Assembly: GCF_003977615.1 (NCBI RefSeq)
Contig: NZ_RYZR01000008.1
Coordinates: 248,001-312,000, forward strand
Direction of reading: 5' to 3'
Length of the DNA stretch: 64,000 bases
Source of the DNA: Dyella dinghuensis
Lineage (GTDB): Bacteria; Pseudomonadota; Gammaproteobacteria; Xanthomonadales; Rhodanobacteraceae
How positions within the stretch are numbered: position 1 is the stretch's first letter; each line of letters opens with the position of its first letter. The translations under genes were made by a program, and so were the position numbers. The notes beneath the pieces were generated by a model that ran no database searches, had not been told where the DNA came from, and saw only the letters and a list, made by a program, of their open reading frames with translations. This document shows, piece after piece, positions 18,247 to 27,831 of the stretch.

Positions 18247-18999
18247 ATGAACGCGCCGAAACCTGCTTCACCTCACATATTGCAACTTGAAGAGGTCACC
18301 CGGCACCGCGCCGGACGTCCTGCCGTGAGCAACCTGAGCCTCCAGCTAGAGGCTGGACAGGTCCTGGGGCTGCTCGGCGTGAACGGCGCCGGCAAATCCA
18401 CCACGCTGGCCATGATCGCAGGCGCGCTCACGCCCGACAGCGGCGTGATTCGCATTCAGGGAAATGACTTCCTTGAGCATCCCGAACTGGCCCGATCGGC
18501 CATCGGCTGGCTGCCCGAAGGTGCCCCTCTATGGCCAGAACTGACCGTGCGGGAACATCTGCTGGCGCATGGCCGGTTGCGCGGTTTGAAAGGCGCGAAC
18601 CTGAATCAAGCATGTGACGCGATCATCCAGAAGCTCGAGTTGAACGATCTGCAGCGGCGCCTCGCCGGCGTGCTTTCACAAGGTCAGCGGCAGCGCTTGG
18701 GGCTTGCCTGTGCGCTGCTGCATCGCCCTGCTCTACTCGTGCTCGATGAACCAGCCAATGCGCTCGACCCCGTGCAGGTCGTCGCGTTGCGCAATCTGCT
18801 GCGCGAACTGGCGGCGAACGGAACCGCCGTGATTCTTTCCACACATCAGCTGACGGAAGTAACAGCGGTGTGCGATCGCGTTGCGATTCTGCATGAAGGA
18901 CGGTTGCGCCACGACGCACCGCTGCATGCCGACCAACATGAAGTGCTGGAAAAAACGTTCTTCGACATCGCAATGGCCGGCAGGGCTCAAGCCGCATGA
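18247..18999 (+). CDS. ABC transporter ATP-binding protein (GldA-like)
   Basis: A 250-residue ABC ATPase. Walker A 'GVNGAGKST' is at residues 44-52, the signature is 'LSQGQRQRLGLA', Walker B 'LLVLDEPANALDP' and the H-loop is in 'LSTHQL'. The start is ATG 18247 rather than the in-frame ATG at 18211. It is the first gene of a tightly overlapping operon with a permease (ATGA overlap), a GldG-type auxiliary protein and a DUF4340 protein. The set resembles ABC systems related to GldA-GldF-GldG; the transported substrate is unknown. Confidence 0.9.
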   Translation: MNAPKPASPHILQLEEVTRHRAGRPAVSNLSLQLEAGQVLGLLGVNGAGKSTTLAMIAGALTPDSGVIRIQGNDFLEHPELARSAIGWLPEGAPLWPELTVREHLLAHGRLRGLKGANLNQACDAIIQKLELNDLQRRLAGVLSQGQRQRLGLACALLHRPALLVLDEPANALDPVQVVALRNLLRELAANGTAVILSTHQLTEVTAVCDRVAILHEGRLRHDAPLHADQHEVLEKTFFDIAMAGRAQAA

Positions 19000-19769
19000 C
19001 ACTTTTCGCTGTGACGCGCCTGGAACTGCGCCGTCTTTTTGTGCGCCCGTTCGGCTGGGTGATCGCCGCGCTCGCGTTGGCGGAACTCGGCTGGCGCTTT
19101 GCGCTGCTGCTGCAATTCTTTCTGCTGAGCCAGGTGCAGCTTGCCAGTATTCCTGATGGCCCCGGCTACACAGACATTGTGCTGATACCGCTATTGAGCA
19201 GTTTTGCGCTGCCGTTCGCGCTGATCGAATTGGCCTTGTTGATCGTGCCACTGTTGACGATGTCGAGTCTGGCGTCTGAGCGCGCAGCGGGAACACTACC
19301 GTTGCTGTTCGCCAGCGGCTTGTCGGCTACGCGCATTTTGGTCGGCAAATATCTGGCGGTGCTTGTTTGGCTTGCGCTGTGGCTGGTGCTCGCGCTCGCT
19401 ATTCCGGTGAGCCTCGCGCACGGCGCGACGCTTGACTGGGGCAAGCTCGCCGCTGCCACGCTCGGTACCTTTCTGGCGCTGGCCGTATTGGCTGCCATCG
19501 GCTTGGCGTGTTCTGCGTTTGCGCAACATGCCGCAGTCGCTGCCGTGGCAGCATTGATCATCAGTCTGACGCTGTACTGCATCAACCTCGGCGCACAACG
19601 TGCCGGCGTCGACAACGGCTTTATCAATTGGCTGGCGATGAGCACGCATCAGGACAACCTGATGCACGGCGTGGTTTCCAGTGCTGACATTGCGTGGTTC
19701 TTGCTGGCCATCGCCGTTGCGTTGGCATTGGGCATACGTCGCCTGGCGTCGGACAGGGAGCGCGGCTGA
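18996..19769 (+). CDS. ABC transporter permease (GldF-like, ABC-2 type)
   Basis: A 257-residue integral membrane protein with about six transmembrane helices (near residues 18-45, 60-85, 100-125, 135-160, 168-190, 228-248). The cytoplasmic segment after the second helix contains 'LASERAAGTLPLLFASGL', typical of ABC-2 permeases. Start and stop overlaps of 4 nt upstream (ATGA) and 1 nt downstream (TGATG) show translational coupling. It forms the membrane channel with the ATPase encoded just before it. Confidence 0.88.
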   Translation: MTLFAVTRLELRRLFVRPFGWVIAALALAELGWRFALLLQFFLLSQVQLASIPDGPGYTDIVLIPLLSSFALPFALIELALLIVPLLTMSSLASERAAGTLPLLFASGLSATRILVGKYLAVLVWLALWLVLALAIPVSLAHGATLDWGKLAAATLGTFLALAVLAAIGLACSAFAQHAAVAAVAALIISLTLYCINLGAQRAGVDNGFINWLAMSTHQDNLMHGVVSSADIAWFLLAIAVALALGIRRLASDRERG

Positions 19770-21097
19770 TGAGCATGTCGTTAACCCGACGCTTGAATGG
19801 CTGGCTGTTTGCGCTGCTTGTGCTGATCGGTGCAGGGGCCGTCGGTTTTCTCACCTCGCGCCACGCCATCCTCAGCGACTGGACGTATCGCAGTCGTGCC
19901 AGCGTGCCGCCGGAAACACGCGCCATACTGGCGAAGCTCGACGGCCCGGTCGATATCGTCAGCTACGCCAGCCCGCAAGGTGATCTGCGCGAGAGCATCG
20001 CCACGGTGCTCAAACGCTACCAGCAGGTCAAACCCGATCTGCACTTAAGTTTTGTCGATCCGCAGCAAGATCCCGCCGCCATGCGCAACCTTGGCATTAC
20101 TGTGGATGGCGAAATGATTTTGCATTACCGCGATCGCGAGCAGCGCCTCGAAGCCCTGACGGAACTCTCGCTCACCGACGCGTTTGAGCGCCTCGTTCGC
20201 GGCAGCGATCGCATCGTTGCGTTTGTCACAGGCGATGGCGAGCGGCGCGCCGATGGGCAGGCCAACGCCGATCTCGGCACGTTCATGTCGCAGCTTGAAC
20301 ATGGCGGCATGCGGGCGGTGCCGCTGAATTTCTCGCAAGTGACTAGCGTTCCCGATCACACCGACCTCGTTGTTTTGGCCAGTCCGCAGGCGGCGCTTTC
20401 GGCAGGCGCCGGCAAAGCACTCAGCGATTACATCGCCAACGGCGGAAACGTGCTGTGGCTCGCCGATCCGGGCAATCAGGATCCGAGCTTGCAGCCGCTC
20501 GCCGATACGCTTGGGATACGTGTGCTTCCCGGTGAAGTCATCGATGCATCGAACGCGGCACTCGGCCTGAAAGATCCGCGCATGATTGCACTGGGCGACT
20601 ACCCACCAAGCACGATCACACGCGGCTTTACCTTGGCCACACTTTTTCCCGAAGTCGCGCCACTTGCACAAACGCGCAAGAGCGAATGGAAAATCGATCC
20701 GATTCTGCGCACCAGTCCGCAAGCGACGATGCAATCGCTGGACACCACATCGTCGTCGGTACCGCTGAAGGGGCCGCTCGACTTTGGCTTTGCGCTTAGC
20801 CGACTCTCACCGAGCCCGGCGAAAAGCGAACAGCGCGTTGTCGTCATCGGCAACGGCGATTTTCTCTCCAACAGTTTCCTCGGCAACGGTGGCAATCGCG
20901 CACTGGGCGAACGCATTTTCAATTGGCTGCTTGGCGACGATCAGCTGCTTAGCATGCCGCCGCGCGGCGCGCCGGATCGCGCCTTGAATGTGTCGCAGGC
21001 CAAGCTGGATATATTGAGCATCGGCTTCATTGTCGTGCTTCCGTTGTTGCTGTTGGTCATCGGCGGCCTGATCGCGTGGCGCCGACGTCGCGCATGA
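19769..21097 (+). CDS. GldG-family ABC auxiliary protein
   Basis: A 442-residue protein with one N-terminal membrane helix (about 12-32) and one C-terminal helix (about 413-436, ending in 'WRRRRA'), so the large middle part faces the periplasm. That middle part, with 'LDGPVDIVSYASPQGDLRESI', 'VTGDGERRAD' and 'ANGGNVLWLADPG', matches the ABC_transp_aux/GldG domain. GldG is needed with GldA and GldF for gliding in Bacteroidota, but homologues in non-gliding proteobacteria have no proven role. The start ATG overlaps the permease stop by one base. Confidence 0.85.
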   Translation: MSMSLTRRLNGWLFALLVLIGAGAVGFLTSRHAILSDWTYRSRASVPPETRAILAKLDGPVDIVSYASPQGDLRESIATVLKRYQQVKPDLHLSFVDPQQDPAAMRNLGITVDGEMILHYRDREQRLEALTELSLTDAFERLVRGSDRIVAFVTGDGERRADGQANADLGTFMSQLEHGGMRAVPLNFSQVTSVPDHTDLVVLASPQAALSAGAGKALSDYIANGGNVLWLADPGNQDPSLQPLADTLGIRVLPGEVIDASNAALGLKDPRMIALGDYPPSTITRGFTLATLFPEVAPLAQTRKSEWKIDPILRTSPQATMQSLDTTSSSVPLKGPLDFGFALSRLSPSPAKSEQRVVVIGNGDFLSNSFLGNGGNRALGERIFNWLLGDDQLLSMPPRGAPDRALNVSQAKLDILSIGFIVVLPLLLLVIGGLIAWRRRRA

Positions 21098-21588
21098 AGC
21101 GATCGACACGCCGGCTGATAGGTTTTGCTTTGGCGGTGGTCGTGCTGGCCGCTGTCGCATGGTGGCAAGTGCGCAGCGATCAACAGTCGGCGCCCGGCAC
21201 GCTCACATCGCTAAAGCCCGATTCGATCACGCGCGTGAATCTGGAAGTGGGTAAGACCGCGACGGAACATTACGTCAAACGCGACAACCACTGGTGGCGC
21301 GCCGATCAGGCAGAACCCGAACGCGCCGACGATCTGCGTCTCGGCGAACTGGTGAACATCGCTGCTGCACCCGTGCAGAGTTGGCAACCGGCGACGACAT
21401 ACGATCTCTCCAAAATCGGCCTTTCGCCACCGCAAGCCCGGCTCGAAGTGGACGGCCAAACGATACTGTTCGGCGGCATGACAGCCATCGGCCAGGGCGC
21501 CTATGCGAAGGTTGGCGATCGCGTAGGCATCATCTCGCTGCGCTACATGCCGCGCTCCGCGCAAAGCAGCAACATCAAGGCGTTCTGA
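21094..21588 (+). CDS. DUF4340 domain protein, membrane-anchored
   Basis: A 164-residue protein with an N-terminal signal anchor (about residues 8-24) and a DUF4340-like periplasmic part ('[10 protein letters not shown]', '[10 protein letters not shown]', '[19 protein letters not shown]'). It is short compared with many DUF4340 proteins, covering roughly one repeat of the domain. Its ATG overlaps the GldG-like stop (ATGA), and mutM begins one base after its stop, so all five genes may share a transcript. Its role is presumably accessory to the ABC complex. Confidence 0.75.
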   Translation: MKRSTRRLIGFALAVVVLAAVAWWQVRSDQQSAPGTLTSLKPDSITRVNLEVGKTATEHYVKRDNHWWRADQAEPERADDLRLGELVNIAAAPVQSWQPATTYDLSKIGLSPPQARLEVDGQTILFGGMTAIGQGAYAKVGDRVGIISLRYMPRSAQSSNIKAF

Positions 21589-21589
21589 A

Positions 21590-22417
21590 GTGCCCGAGTT
21601 ACCCGAAGTCGAAACCACGCGGCGCGGTATCGCACCGCATCTTGTCGGCCGGCGCGTCGTCAGCGTGACGCTTCGCCGCCCGGATCTGCGCTGGCCGATT
21701 CCACGCGAGATTTCCGAGCTTCTTCCCGGACAGCGCATCGATGCTATCGAGCGCCGGGCAAAGTATCTCTTGCTGGAAACGCAAGCAGGCAGCGCGATTC
21801 TGCATCTTGGGATGAGCGGCGTGTTGCGCGTGCTGCCGCCGGATATCGCGCCCGGCGCGCACGATCACGTGGATATACTTTTCGATGCTGCGAAAGGGAA
21901 ACCCGCGCGCATCCTGCGCTTCACCGATCCACGCCGTTTCGGCTCTCTGCTTTGGCAGCCGCCCGGCACAACGCACGAGTTGCTAGCAGGACTCGGGCCT
22001 GAGCCGCTTACCGATGATTTTGACGGCGATCTGCTGTGGCAACGCTCGCGCGGCCGCAAGGCCGCAGTGAAACTTTTCCTGATGGACAACGCCAATGTTG
22101 TCGGCGTCGGCAACATCTACGCGAGCGAAGCCTTGTTTGCCGCCGGCATCGATCCACGCAAGCCGGCGGGATCCATCTCACGCGCGCGCTATCAACGGCT
22201 CGCTGCCGAAGTCAAACGCATCCTTGCGTGGGCCATCGAGCGCGGTGGCACCACGCTGCGCGACTTCCTCAATCCCGATGGCGCGCCGGGTTACTTCTTC
22301 CGCGAATTGTTCGTCTACGGGCGCGAAGGCGAGCCGTGCAAAGCCTGCGGCACGCCGATTCGTCAAAAAGTGATTGGCCAACGCTCGACGTTCTGGTGTC
22401 CCACCTGCCAGAAGTGA
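21590..22417 (+). CDS. mutM: Formamidopyrimidine-DNA glycosylase
   Basis: A 275-residue base-excision repair enzyme that removes 8-oxoguanine and formamidopyrimidines and nicks the DNA. The catalytic N-terminus is Pro2-Glu3 ('[12 protein letters not shown]'), the DNA-binding helix-two-turn-helix contains '[15 protein letters not shown]', and the C-terminal zinc finger is complete ('CKACGTPI...FWCPTC'). The start is GTG at 21590, one base after the DUF4340 stop, because this alone yields the required N-terminal proline after Met removal. It converges on the next gene with only 7 bp between stops. Confidence 0.96.
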   Translation: MPELPEVETTRRGIAPHLVGRRVVSVTLRRPDLRWPIPREISELLPGQRIDAIERRAKYLLLETQAGSAILHLGMSGVLRVLPPDIAPGAHDHVDILFDAAKGKPARILRFTDPRRFGSLLWQPPGTTHELLAGLGPEPLTDDFDGDLLWQRSRGRKAAVKLFLMDNANVVGVGNIYASEALFAAGIDPRKPAGSISRARYQRLAAEVKRILAWAIERGGTTLRDFLNPDGAPGYFFRELFVYGREGEPCKACGTPIRQKVIGQRSTFWCPTCQK

Positions 22418-22424
22418 AAACGCC

Positions 22425-23204
22425 TCACACTTCGTCGGCACCAGGCCAATAAAATTCGACGTACGTGTTGTTGAAATGCGGATCGTCGTAACCGCCGCCG
22501 AGTTCGGCGATCAATCCGCCAACGATGCCATCGACTTCGAGCGGCTGCCCATCGGTGAAGTGCGCACCAAGCGCTTCCAATTCAGCGAGACGTTGGCAAA
22601 GCGCACCGGCGTGATCACCCTGTTCCACCGGCACGTTATGCACGCTGATGTCGGGGCGGCCGAATTTGCGCATACCACGCGTGTGAATCCAGATGCGGCG
22701 GGTATCTTCCTCCTGATCGCGCAGAATCAGCATGTGATTGCGCAGCGGCGCGCCGTCCTTGATCAGGTAGCGGTGACGCCATTCCTCAGCCGTAAACAGC
22801 GAGAGAATCTGCGGATCGACAATTGCCACGCCGCCGATGTCGAGCAAGCCGGCCAATACGCCGAACGTGTCGCGCAGATAACCCGTGTCGCGGCTGTCCT
22901 TGAAACGCCCGCGCACCACCAACACCTGCGGTGCTTTCGTCGCTGCTTCGAAAGCCTCGGGTGCATCGTTCTTGAACAAGTCGCCCAACGCGCCTTTCAG
23001 CGGATAGCCTTCCCAATCGCGCAACACGCTGTTGTGGTAGCTGTTGACTTCCATGCCTTCGGGCAAACCGTCGCTGCCATAGGGTTCGGACGGCACGCGA
23101 ATCGGCTTGAAATCGCCGAACACGTAGAAATGCAGAATGATTTCCTCGTCGCTCGGCTGCCAGTGCGGGCGCTGCCACGCGGGGAAGTAAATCGGATTGC
23201 TCAT
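22425..23204 (-). CDS. Conserved hypothetical protein (259 aa)
   Basis: I do not recognise the family. The protein is soluble, acidic and aromatic-rich ('IYFPAWQRPHWQPSDEEIILHF'), without signal peptide or membrane helix. Distinct parts are 'LVVRGRFKDSRDTGYLRDTFG' (read as two short blocks), 'LFTAEEWRHRYLIKDG', and a C-terminal 'GGLIAELGGGYDDPHFNNTYVEFYW'. It lies 33 nt downstream of tdk on the same strand, so the two may be co-transcribed. Nothing in the neighbourhood suggests a specific role. Confidence 0.65.
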   Translation of the reverse strand: MSNPIYFPAWQRPHWQPSDEEIILHFYVFGDFKPIRVPSEPYGSDGLPEGMEVNSYHNSVLRDWEGYPLKGALGDLFKNDAPEAFEAATKAPQVLVVRGRFKDSRDTGYLRDTFGVLAGLLDIGGVAIVDPQILSLFTAEEWRHRYLIKDGAPLRNHMLILRDQEEDTRRIWIHTRGMRKFGRPDISVHNVPVEQGDHAGALCQRLAELEALGAHFTDGQPLEVDGIVGGLIAELGGGYDDPHFNNTYVEFYWPGADEV

Positions 23205-23237
23205 GCGTAGTTCCTTGATATGCGGCGCTGATGCGGA

Positions 23238-23870
23238 TCAGTGCTTGCCATCCAGCGGCAAACCCGGCTGTTGCAGTTCGATACGGCCGTGTCCCTGGGT
23301 AATTTTCTTGAACTCGGCGCGGCTTACCGAGACATAGCGCTCGTTGCCGCCAATCTCAACCTGCGGACCTTCGGTGATGGCGCGGCCTTGGTCATCCACG
23401 CGCACCACCATCGTGGCTTTGCGGCCGGTGTGGCAAATGGTCTTGATCTCCTCAAGACTGTCGGCCCACGCCAGCAGGTATTTGCTGCCCTCGAACAATT
23501 CACCGCGAAAGTCAGTACGAAGACCGTAGGCGAGCACGGGAATGTTGAGTTGATCGACCACGTCGCCGAGCTGCCAGACTTGCGCCTTGCTTAAGAACTG
23601 CGCCTCGTCGACGAATACGCAGTGCAATGCACCATGCTTGGCGATGTCTGCGTTCACCAGCGCCAGCAGATCTTCCTTGCCGGTAAAACGACGGGCCTGC
23701 GATTTCAACCCGATACGCGACGCGACCACGCCCTCACCGTAGCGATTGTCCAACGCAGGCGTGAGAATCAGCGTCCGCATGCCGCGCTCGAAGTAGTTGT
23801 AAGCGCTTTGCAGCAGGTTGGTGGTCTTTCCGGCATTCATTGCCGAGTAGTAGAAGTAGAGCTTGGCCAT
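23238..23870 (-). CDS. tdk: Thymidine kinase
   Basis: A 210-residue type II thymidine kinase, salvaging thymidine to dTMP. The P-loop '[13 protein letters not shown]' is at the N-terminus, 'VFVDEAQFL' holds the catalytic Glu, and '[13 protein letters not shown]' is in the lasso region. The four-cysteine zinc site of many family members is incomplete here: only one Cys is seen in the C-terminal half. The ATG at 23870 is standard. It diverges from rep. Confidence 0.93.
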   Translation of the reverse strand: MAKLYFYYSAMNAGKTTNLLQSAYNYFERGMRTLILTPALDNRYGEGVVASRIGLKSQARRFTGKEDLLALVNADIAKHGALHCVFVDEAQFLSKAQVWQLGDVVDQLNIPVLAYGLRTDFRGELFEGSKYLLAWADSLEEIKTICHTGRKATMVVRVDDQGRAITEGPQVEIGGNERYVSVSRAEFKKITQGHGRIELQQPGLPLDGKH

Positions 23871-24011
23871 GCGGATCCGGGCTTGCGGGATGGCGCATGG
23901 TAACGCGAGGCGCTGCCACCTGGACGCCTTCCGCGCAAGCCTGCTCCCGTAACCGCCGGTTTGCTAGGATCGACCGCTACGCCGTATCCACCTCATCGAA
24001 TTGCCTGCCGC

Positions 24012-25994
24012 ATGCTGAACCCCCAACAATTGGCTGCCGTCGAACACGTCGAAAGCCCGCTGCTGGTGCTGGCTGGCGCCGGTTCCGGCAAGACCTCCGT
24101 GATCACGCAGAAAATCGCGCACCTAGTGCAGCGGCGAAAGCTGCCTGCGTCGAAGGTTGCGGCGATCACGTTTACCAACAAGGCGGCACGCGAAATGCGC
24201 GAGCGTGTGGGCAAACTGGTGAGCGCGGAGGATTCGCAGGCGCTGACCGTCTGCACGTTCCATGCGCTGGGTTTGAAATTCCTGCAGATCGAGCACGACC
24301 GCGCTGGCTTGCGTCGCGGCTTTTCCGTGCTCGATGCGGATGACACCGAGAACATCGTCAAGGAACTGGCGCCAAAGGGTGTCAAACCCGATGTGCTGTT
24401 CGGCTTGCGCAATCTGCTCAGCCGCGCGAAAAACAGTGGTCTGTCGCCGGAGGAAGCACTCGCTGCGGCACGCAGCCCGCGCGAACTCGAAGCGGCGACG
24501 ATCTATGAGATGTACCAGCAACGCCTCGCCGCGTTCAATGCTGTCGATTTCGACGATCTGATTCGCCTGCCGCTGCGCACGCTCGAAAGTAACGAAGAGT
24601 GTCGCAATGCGTGGCGCGAACGTCTGCGTTATTTGCTGGTGGACGAATATCAGGACACCAACGATGCGCAGTATCGCTTGCTGAAAGCGCTCTCCGGCGA
24701 TCGCGGCAATTTCACCTGCGTGGGCGACGATGACCAGTCGATCTATGCATGGCGCGGCGCCAATCCCGAAAATATCGACCAGCTCGGCAAAGACTGGCCG
24801 ACGCTGCGCGTGATCAAGCTGGAACAGAACTACCGCTGCGGAAAACGCATTTTGCGCGCCGCGAATCAGCTGATCGCCAATAACCCGCATCTTCACACCA
24901 AGAAGTTATGGAGCGAGCATCCGGAAGGCGCGCCGATTCGCATCATCGAATGCAAGGAAGCGGAGCACGAGGCCGAACGCATCGCCGGCATGGCCGCCAC
25001 GCTGGCGGAAAAGCACAAGGTGCGCTGGCACGACATCGCCATACTCTATCGCGGCAACTTTCAGGCGCGTCCGCTGGAGAAAGCGTTGCGCCTGGCGCGC
25101 GTGCCTTATCACCTGACCGGTTCGATGTCGTTTCTCGACCGCGCCGAAGTGAAAGACCTGCTTTGCTATCTGCGCCTGCTGACCAATCCCAGCGACGATG
25201 CCGCGTTCCTGCGCGTCGTGAATATACCCAAGCGCGAGATCGGCTCGACGACGCTGGAGAAACTCGGACAAATCGCGCAAACGCGACACTGCTCGCTGCT
25301 GGAAGCAACGCGCAGCGACAGCGTATTGAAGCAGCTCACTCCGCGTCCTGCCGCAGCGCTCGCATCGTTCTCCGATATTCTCGACGAACTGCGCAGCGCT
25401 TCGCTTCACGAAGGCGCCGCGGATCTGGTGGAACGCGTACTTACTCGCACAAATTACGCCGCACACGTAGCGGGAACGACGCCAGATCCCGCATTACGCG
25501 AGCGCCGCCTCGGCAACCTGCGCGAACTCGCCGACTGGTTCCGCGCCATGCAGCGCGGTGGCAGTGGTGCGGGCGATCTGGCATCGCAATTGGCGTTGCT
25601 GAATCATGCCGACCGCGATGAGCCCGGCAACGAAGTTCGCATGATGACGTTGCACGCCGCCAAAGGCCTGGAGTTCCGTTTCGTCTTCATCGTCGGCTGC
25701 GAAGAGGGCACGCTGCCGCACGAAGGCGCGATCGACGAAGGCCGCGCGGATGAAGAGCGCCGCCTGATGTACGTCGGCATCACACGTGCGAAAGAGTTGC
25801 TGACGCTTTCGTGGTCGTCGAAAACCAAGCGCTACGGCGAAGTGCATAACAATCAACCCAGTCGCTTCCTGCATGAATTGCCACAGGACGATCTGCACTG
25901 GGAAGGCAAAGACCCCGAGGCGGACAAGGAAGCCGTGCGCGAAACGGCGGAATCGCATATGGCGAAAATCGCGGCCATGCTTGCCGGCGGTTGA
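24012..25994 (+). CDS. rep: ATP-dependent DNA helicase Rep (UvrD/Rep family)
   Basis: A 660-residue superfamily 1A 3'-5' helicase that removes proteins ahead of the replication fork. 'LVLAGAGSGKT' (Walker A to residue 28), 'ITFTNKAAREMRERV' (motif Ia), 'LLVDEYQDTNDAQY' (motif II), 'VGDDDQSIYAWRGA' (motif III), 'MTLHAAKGLEF' (motif V) and 'LMYVGITRA' (motif VI) are all present. The shorter length and 'GDRGNFTCVGDDDQSIYAWRGA' context favour Rep over UvrD. ATG 24012 is chosen because the family begins directly with 'MLNPQQ'. Confidence 0.94.
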   Translation: MLNPQQLAAVEHVESPLLVLAGAGSGKTSVITQKIAHLVQRRKLPASKVAAITFTNKAAREMRERVGKLVSAEDSQALTVCTFHALGLKFLQIEHDRAGLRRGFSVLDADDTENIVKELAPKGVKPDVLFGLRNLLSRAKNSGLSPEEALAAARSPRELEAATIYEMYQQRLAAFNAVDFDDLIRLPLRTLESNEECRNAWRERLRYLLVDEYQDTNDAQYRLLKALSGDRGNFTCVGDDDQSIYAWRGANPENIDQLGKDWPTLRVIKLEQNYRCGKRILRAANQLIANNPHLHTKKLWSEHPEGAPIRIIECKEAEHEAERIAGMAATLAEKHKVRWHDIAILYRGNFQARPLEKALRLARVPYHLTGSMSFLDRAEVKDLLCYLRLLTNPSDDAAFLRVVNIPKREIGSTTLEKLGQIAQTRHCSLLEATRSDSVLKQLTPRPAAALASFSDILDELRSASLHEGAADLVERVLTRTNYAAHVAGTTPDPALRERRLGNLRELADWFRAMQRGGSGAGDLASQLALLNHADRDEPGNEVRMMTLHAAKGLEFRFVFIVGCEEGTLPHEGAIDEGRADEERRLMYVGITRAKELLTLSWSSKTKRYGEVHNNQPSRFLHELPQDDLHWEGKDPEADKEAVRETAESHMAKIAAMLAGG

Positions 25995-26002
25995 GGTGCA
26001 TC

Positions 26003-26710
26003 ATGACTGATCATTGTTTTTCGGACGAACAGCGCGAAGGGCTGTACCGCGCCATTCGCGAACGCCGCGATGTGCGCTCGCAATTCTTGCCCGATCCTAT
26101 CGCGCCTGAAGTCCTTGCACGCTTGCTGCACGCCGCGCATCGCGCACCCTCGGTGGGCTTCATGCAACCGTGGGATTTTCTCGTGATCGACAGCATCGAC
26201 ATCAAGCGCGCGGTCAAGGCGCTTTACGATGACGCGAACGCCAGCGCAGCCGCCAACTATGCGGGCGATCGCGCAGCGCTCTATCGCCGGTTGAAGCTGG
26301 AAGGCATTGTCGACAGCCCCATCAACCTTTGCATCACCTGCGATCGCCTGCGCGGCGGCCCGCATGTGCTGGGTCGTAACACGATGCTGGAAACCGATCT
26401 ATTCAGCACCTGCCTCGCCGTGCAGAACCTTTGGCTGGCGGCGCGCGCGGAAGGCATCGGCGTGGGTTGGGTGAGCATTGTCGATCCGGCGAAACTGGCA
26501 CAGACGCTAGGTCTTCCCGAGCATGTGCAGCCCGTCGCCTATCTTTGTCTCGGCCACGTCAGTGAATTTCTGCCGCAGCCGGAACTGGAAATCGCCGGAT
26601 GGCGTTCTCGCTTGCCGTTGGAGCAACTGCTTCACGGCAACACGTGGGATAACACCGTGAAAGACGACGCGTTACTGGACGCCGTGCGCAAGCCGTTCGA
26701 TGCAAGCTGA
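26003..26710 (+). CDS. bluB: 5,6-dimethylbenzimidazole synthase
   Basis: A 235-residue BluB, the flavin-destroying nitroreductase-fold enzyme that turns reduced FMN into 5,6-dimethylbenzimidazole, the lower ligand of cobalamin. 'RRDVRSQFLPDPIAPEVL' and 'HRAPSVGFMQPWDF' form the flavin-binding start, 'ALYRRLKLEGIVDSPINLCITCD' the lid region, and 'GRNTMLETDLFSTCLAVQNLWLAAR' the dimer core (named by its ends). The start is ATG 26003 behind GAGG; the rep stop is 8 nt before, so co-transcription is possible. No other cobalamin gene lies in this window. Confidence 0.92.
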   Translation: MTDHCFSDEQREGLYRAIRERRDVRSQFLPDPIAPEVLARLLHAAHRAPSVGFMQPWDFLVIDSIDIKRAVKALYDDANASAAANYAGDRAALYRRLKLEGIVDSPINLCITCDRLRGGPHVLGRNTMLETDLFSTCLAVQNLWLAARAEGIGVGWVSIVDPAKLAQTLGLPEHVQPVAYLCLGHVSEFLPQPELEIAGWRSRLPLEQLLHGNTWDNTVKDDALLDAVRKPFDAS

Positions 26711-26716
26711 GCGCAC

Positions 26717-27781
26717 TCAGACCATCCCTTCGGTCTCAAGCTCGCTTTTCAGATACGCGTAGTAGATCGGCGCCGCGATCAATCCCGCGATACCGAACGC
26801 CGCTTCCATCAACAGCATCGCCACCAACAGTTCCCACGCACGTGCGCGAATCTGCGTCCCGATGATGCGTGCGTTGAGGAAGTATTCCAGCTTGTGGATC
26901 ACGATCAGAAAACCGAGCGCTGCCACCGCGACCCAGATCGATATCGACAAACCGGCGATGGTGATGGCGGTATTGGAAATCAGATTGCCGATCACGGGCA
27001 GTAGACCGGCGACAAATGTGAGCACAGTGAGTGTCTTCGCAAGCGGCACGTGAATGCCCATCAGCGGCAGCACGCCAAGCAGGAAAACACCGGTCGCCAG
27101 CGTGTTGATCAGCGAGATCTTCACCTGCGCGAACACGACGTTGCGGAACGCCTCTGCCAGATGCTGACATCGCTCACCCAACGCAGCCGCCAGCGGGCCC
27201 ACCTGATGCGGTGGGCGTTCGCGGTTGAGTGCTACCAGTGCACCAAGCACAAGGCCGACCAGGATGCGCACCACTACGCGCACCGTTTCTTTACCTACGT
27301 TCTGCAAACTCAATGCATGTTTGCGCGTGAGATCGAGCGCCATATCGCGCAATTCATCCACACTATCGGGCAACCAGCCGGACAGCGTTACGGGCAATTG
27401 CTCGCGCGCTTTTTCGACCATCGGCATCAGCTGCTGTTGCCAGAGCAGACTCGGGTCGCCGAATTCTTTCCGGAAAAAACCAATCGCCGCGATCACCAGC
27501 AAAATAATCACGCCGACCACAATGGTGCCCAGAAGGGTTACCACGACCAGTCGCGCACGTTCGCCGGAAATGCGCTGACCGAGCAGCGGCGTCATCGCAT
27601 GGACCACCACGTAGACCAGCAAGCCGGCAAACAAGGCCGGAAGCAGATGCAGCAACAGCACCACCAGCAGCGCAATCGCCGCAAGGACGTAGCTGGTGAT
27701 ACGAATGGTGCGAGTGGATGCGGGAATGGCGGGCACGTGGCTAACCTTGGGGAGCAACCCGGATGGCGGCCAGTCTGTCAT
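26717..27781 (-). CDS. AI-2E family transporter (permease PerM/YdiK type)
   Basis: A 354-residue membrane protein of the AI-2E/PerM family, with about eight helices: two near residues 30-65, one near 78-100, a cytoplasmic or periplasmic loop, then a packed C-terminal set from about 165 to 345. Family features include 'KISLINTLATGVFLLGVLPLMG' and 'VIGNLISNTAITIAGLS'. The family name comes from an autoinducer-2 exporter claim; most members have unknown cargo. It converges with bluB and diverges from the acid phosphatase gene. Confidence 0.86.
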   Translation of the reverse strand: MTDWPPSGLLPKVSHVPAIPASTRTIRITSYVLAAIALLVVLLLHLLPALFAGLLVYVVVHAMTPLLGQRISGERARLVVVTLLGTIVVGVIILLVIAAIGFFRKEFGDPSLLWQQQLMPMVEKAREQLPVTLSGWLPDSVDELRDMALDLTRKHALSLQNVGKETVRVVVRILVGLVLGALVALNRERPPHQVGPLAAALGERCQHLAEAFRNVVFAQVKISLINTLATGVFLLGVLPLMGIHVPLAKTLTVLTFVAGLLPVIGNLISNTAITIAGLSISIWVAVAALGFLIVIHKLEYFLNARIIGTQIRARAWELLVAMLLMEAAFGIAGLIAAPIYYAYLKSELETEGMV

Positions 27782-27831
27782 AAACTTGCTCCATGCTCCG
27801 CAGACTTCGTTCGTCTTCTACAGGGTGTTTC

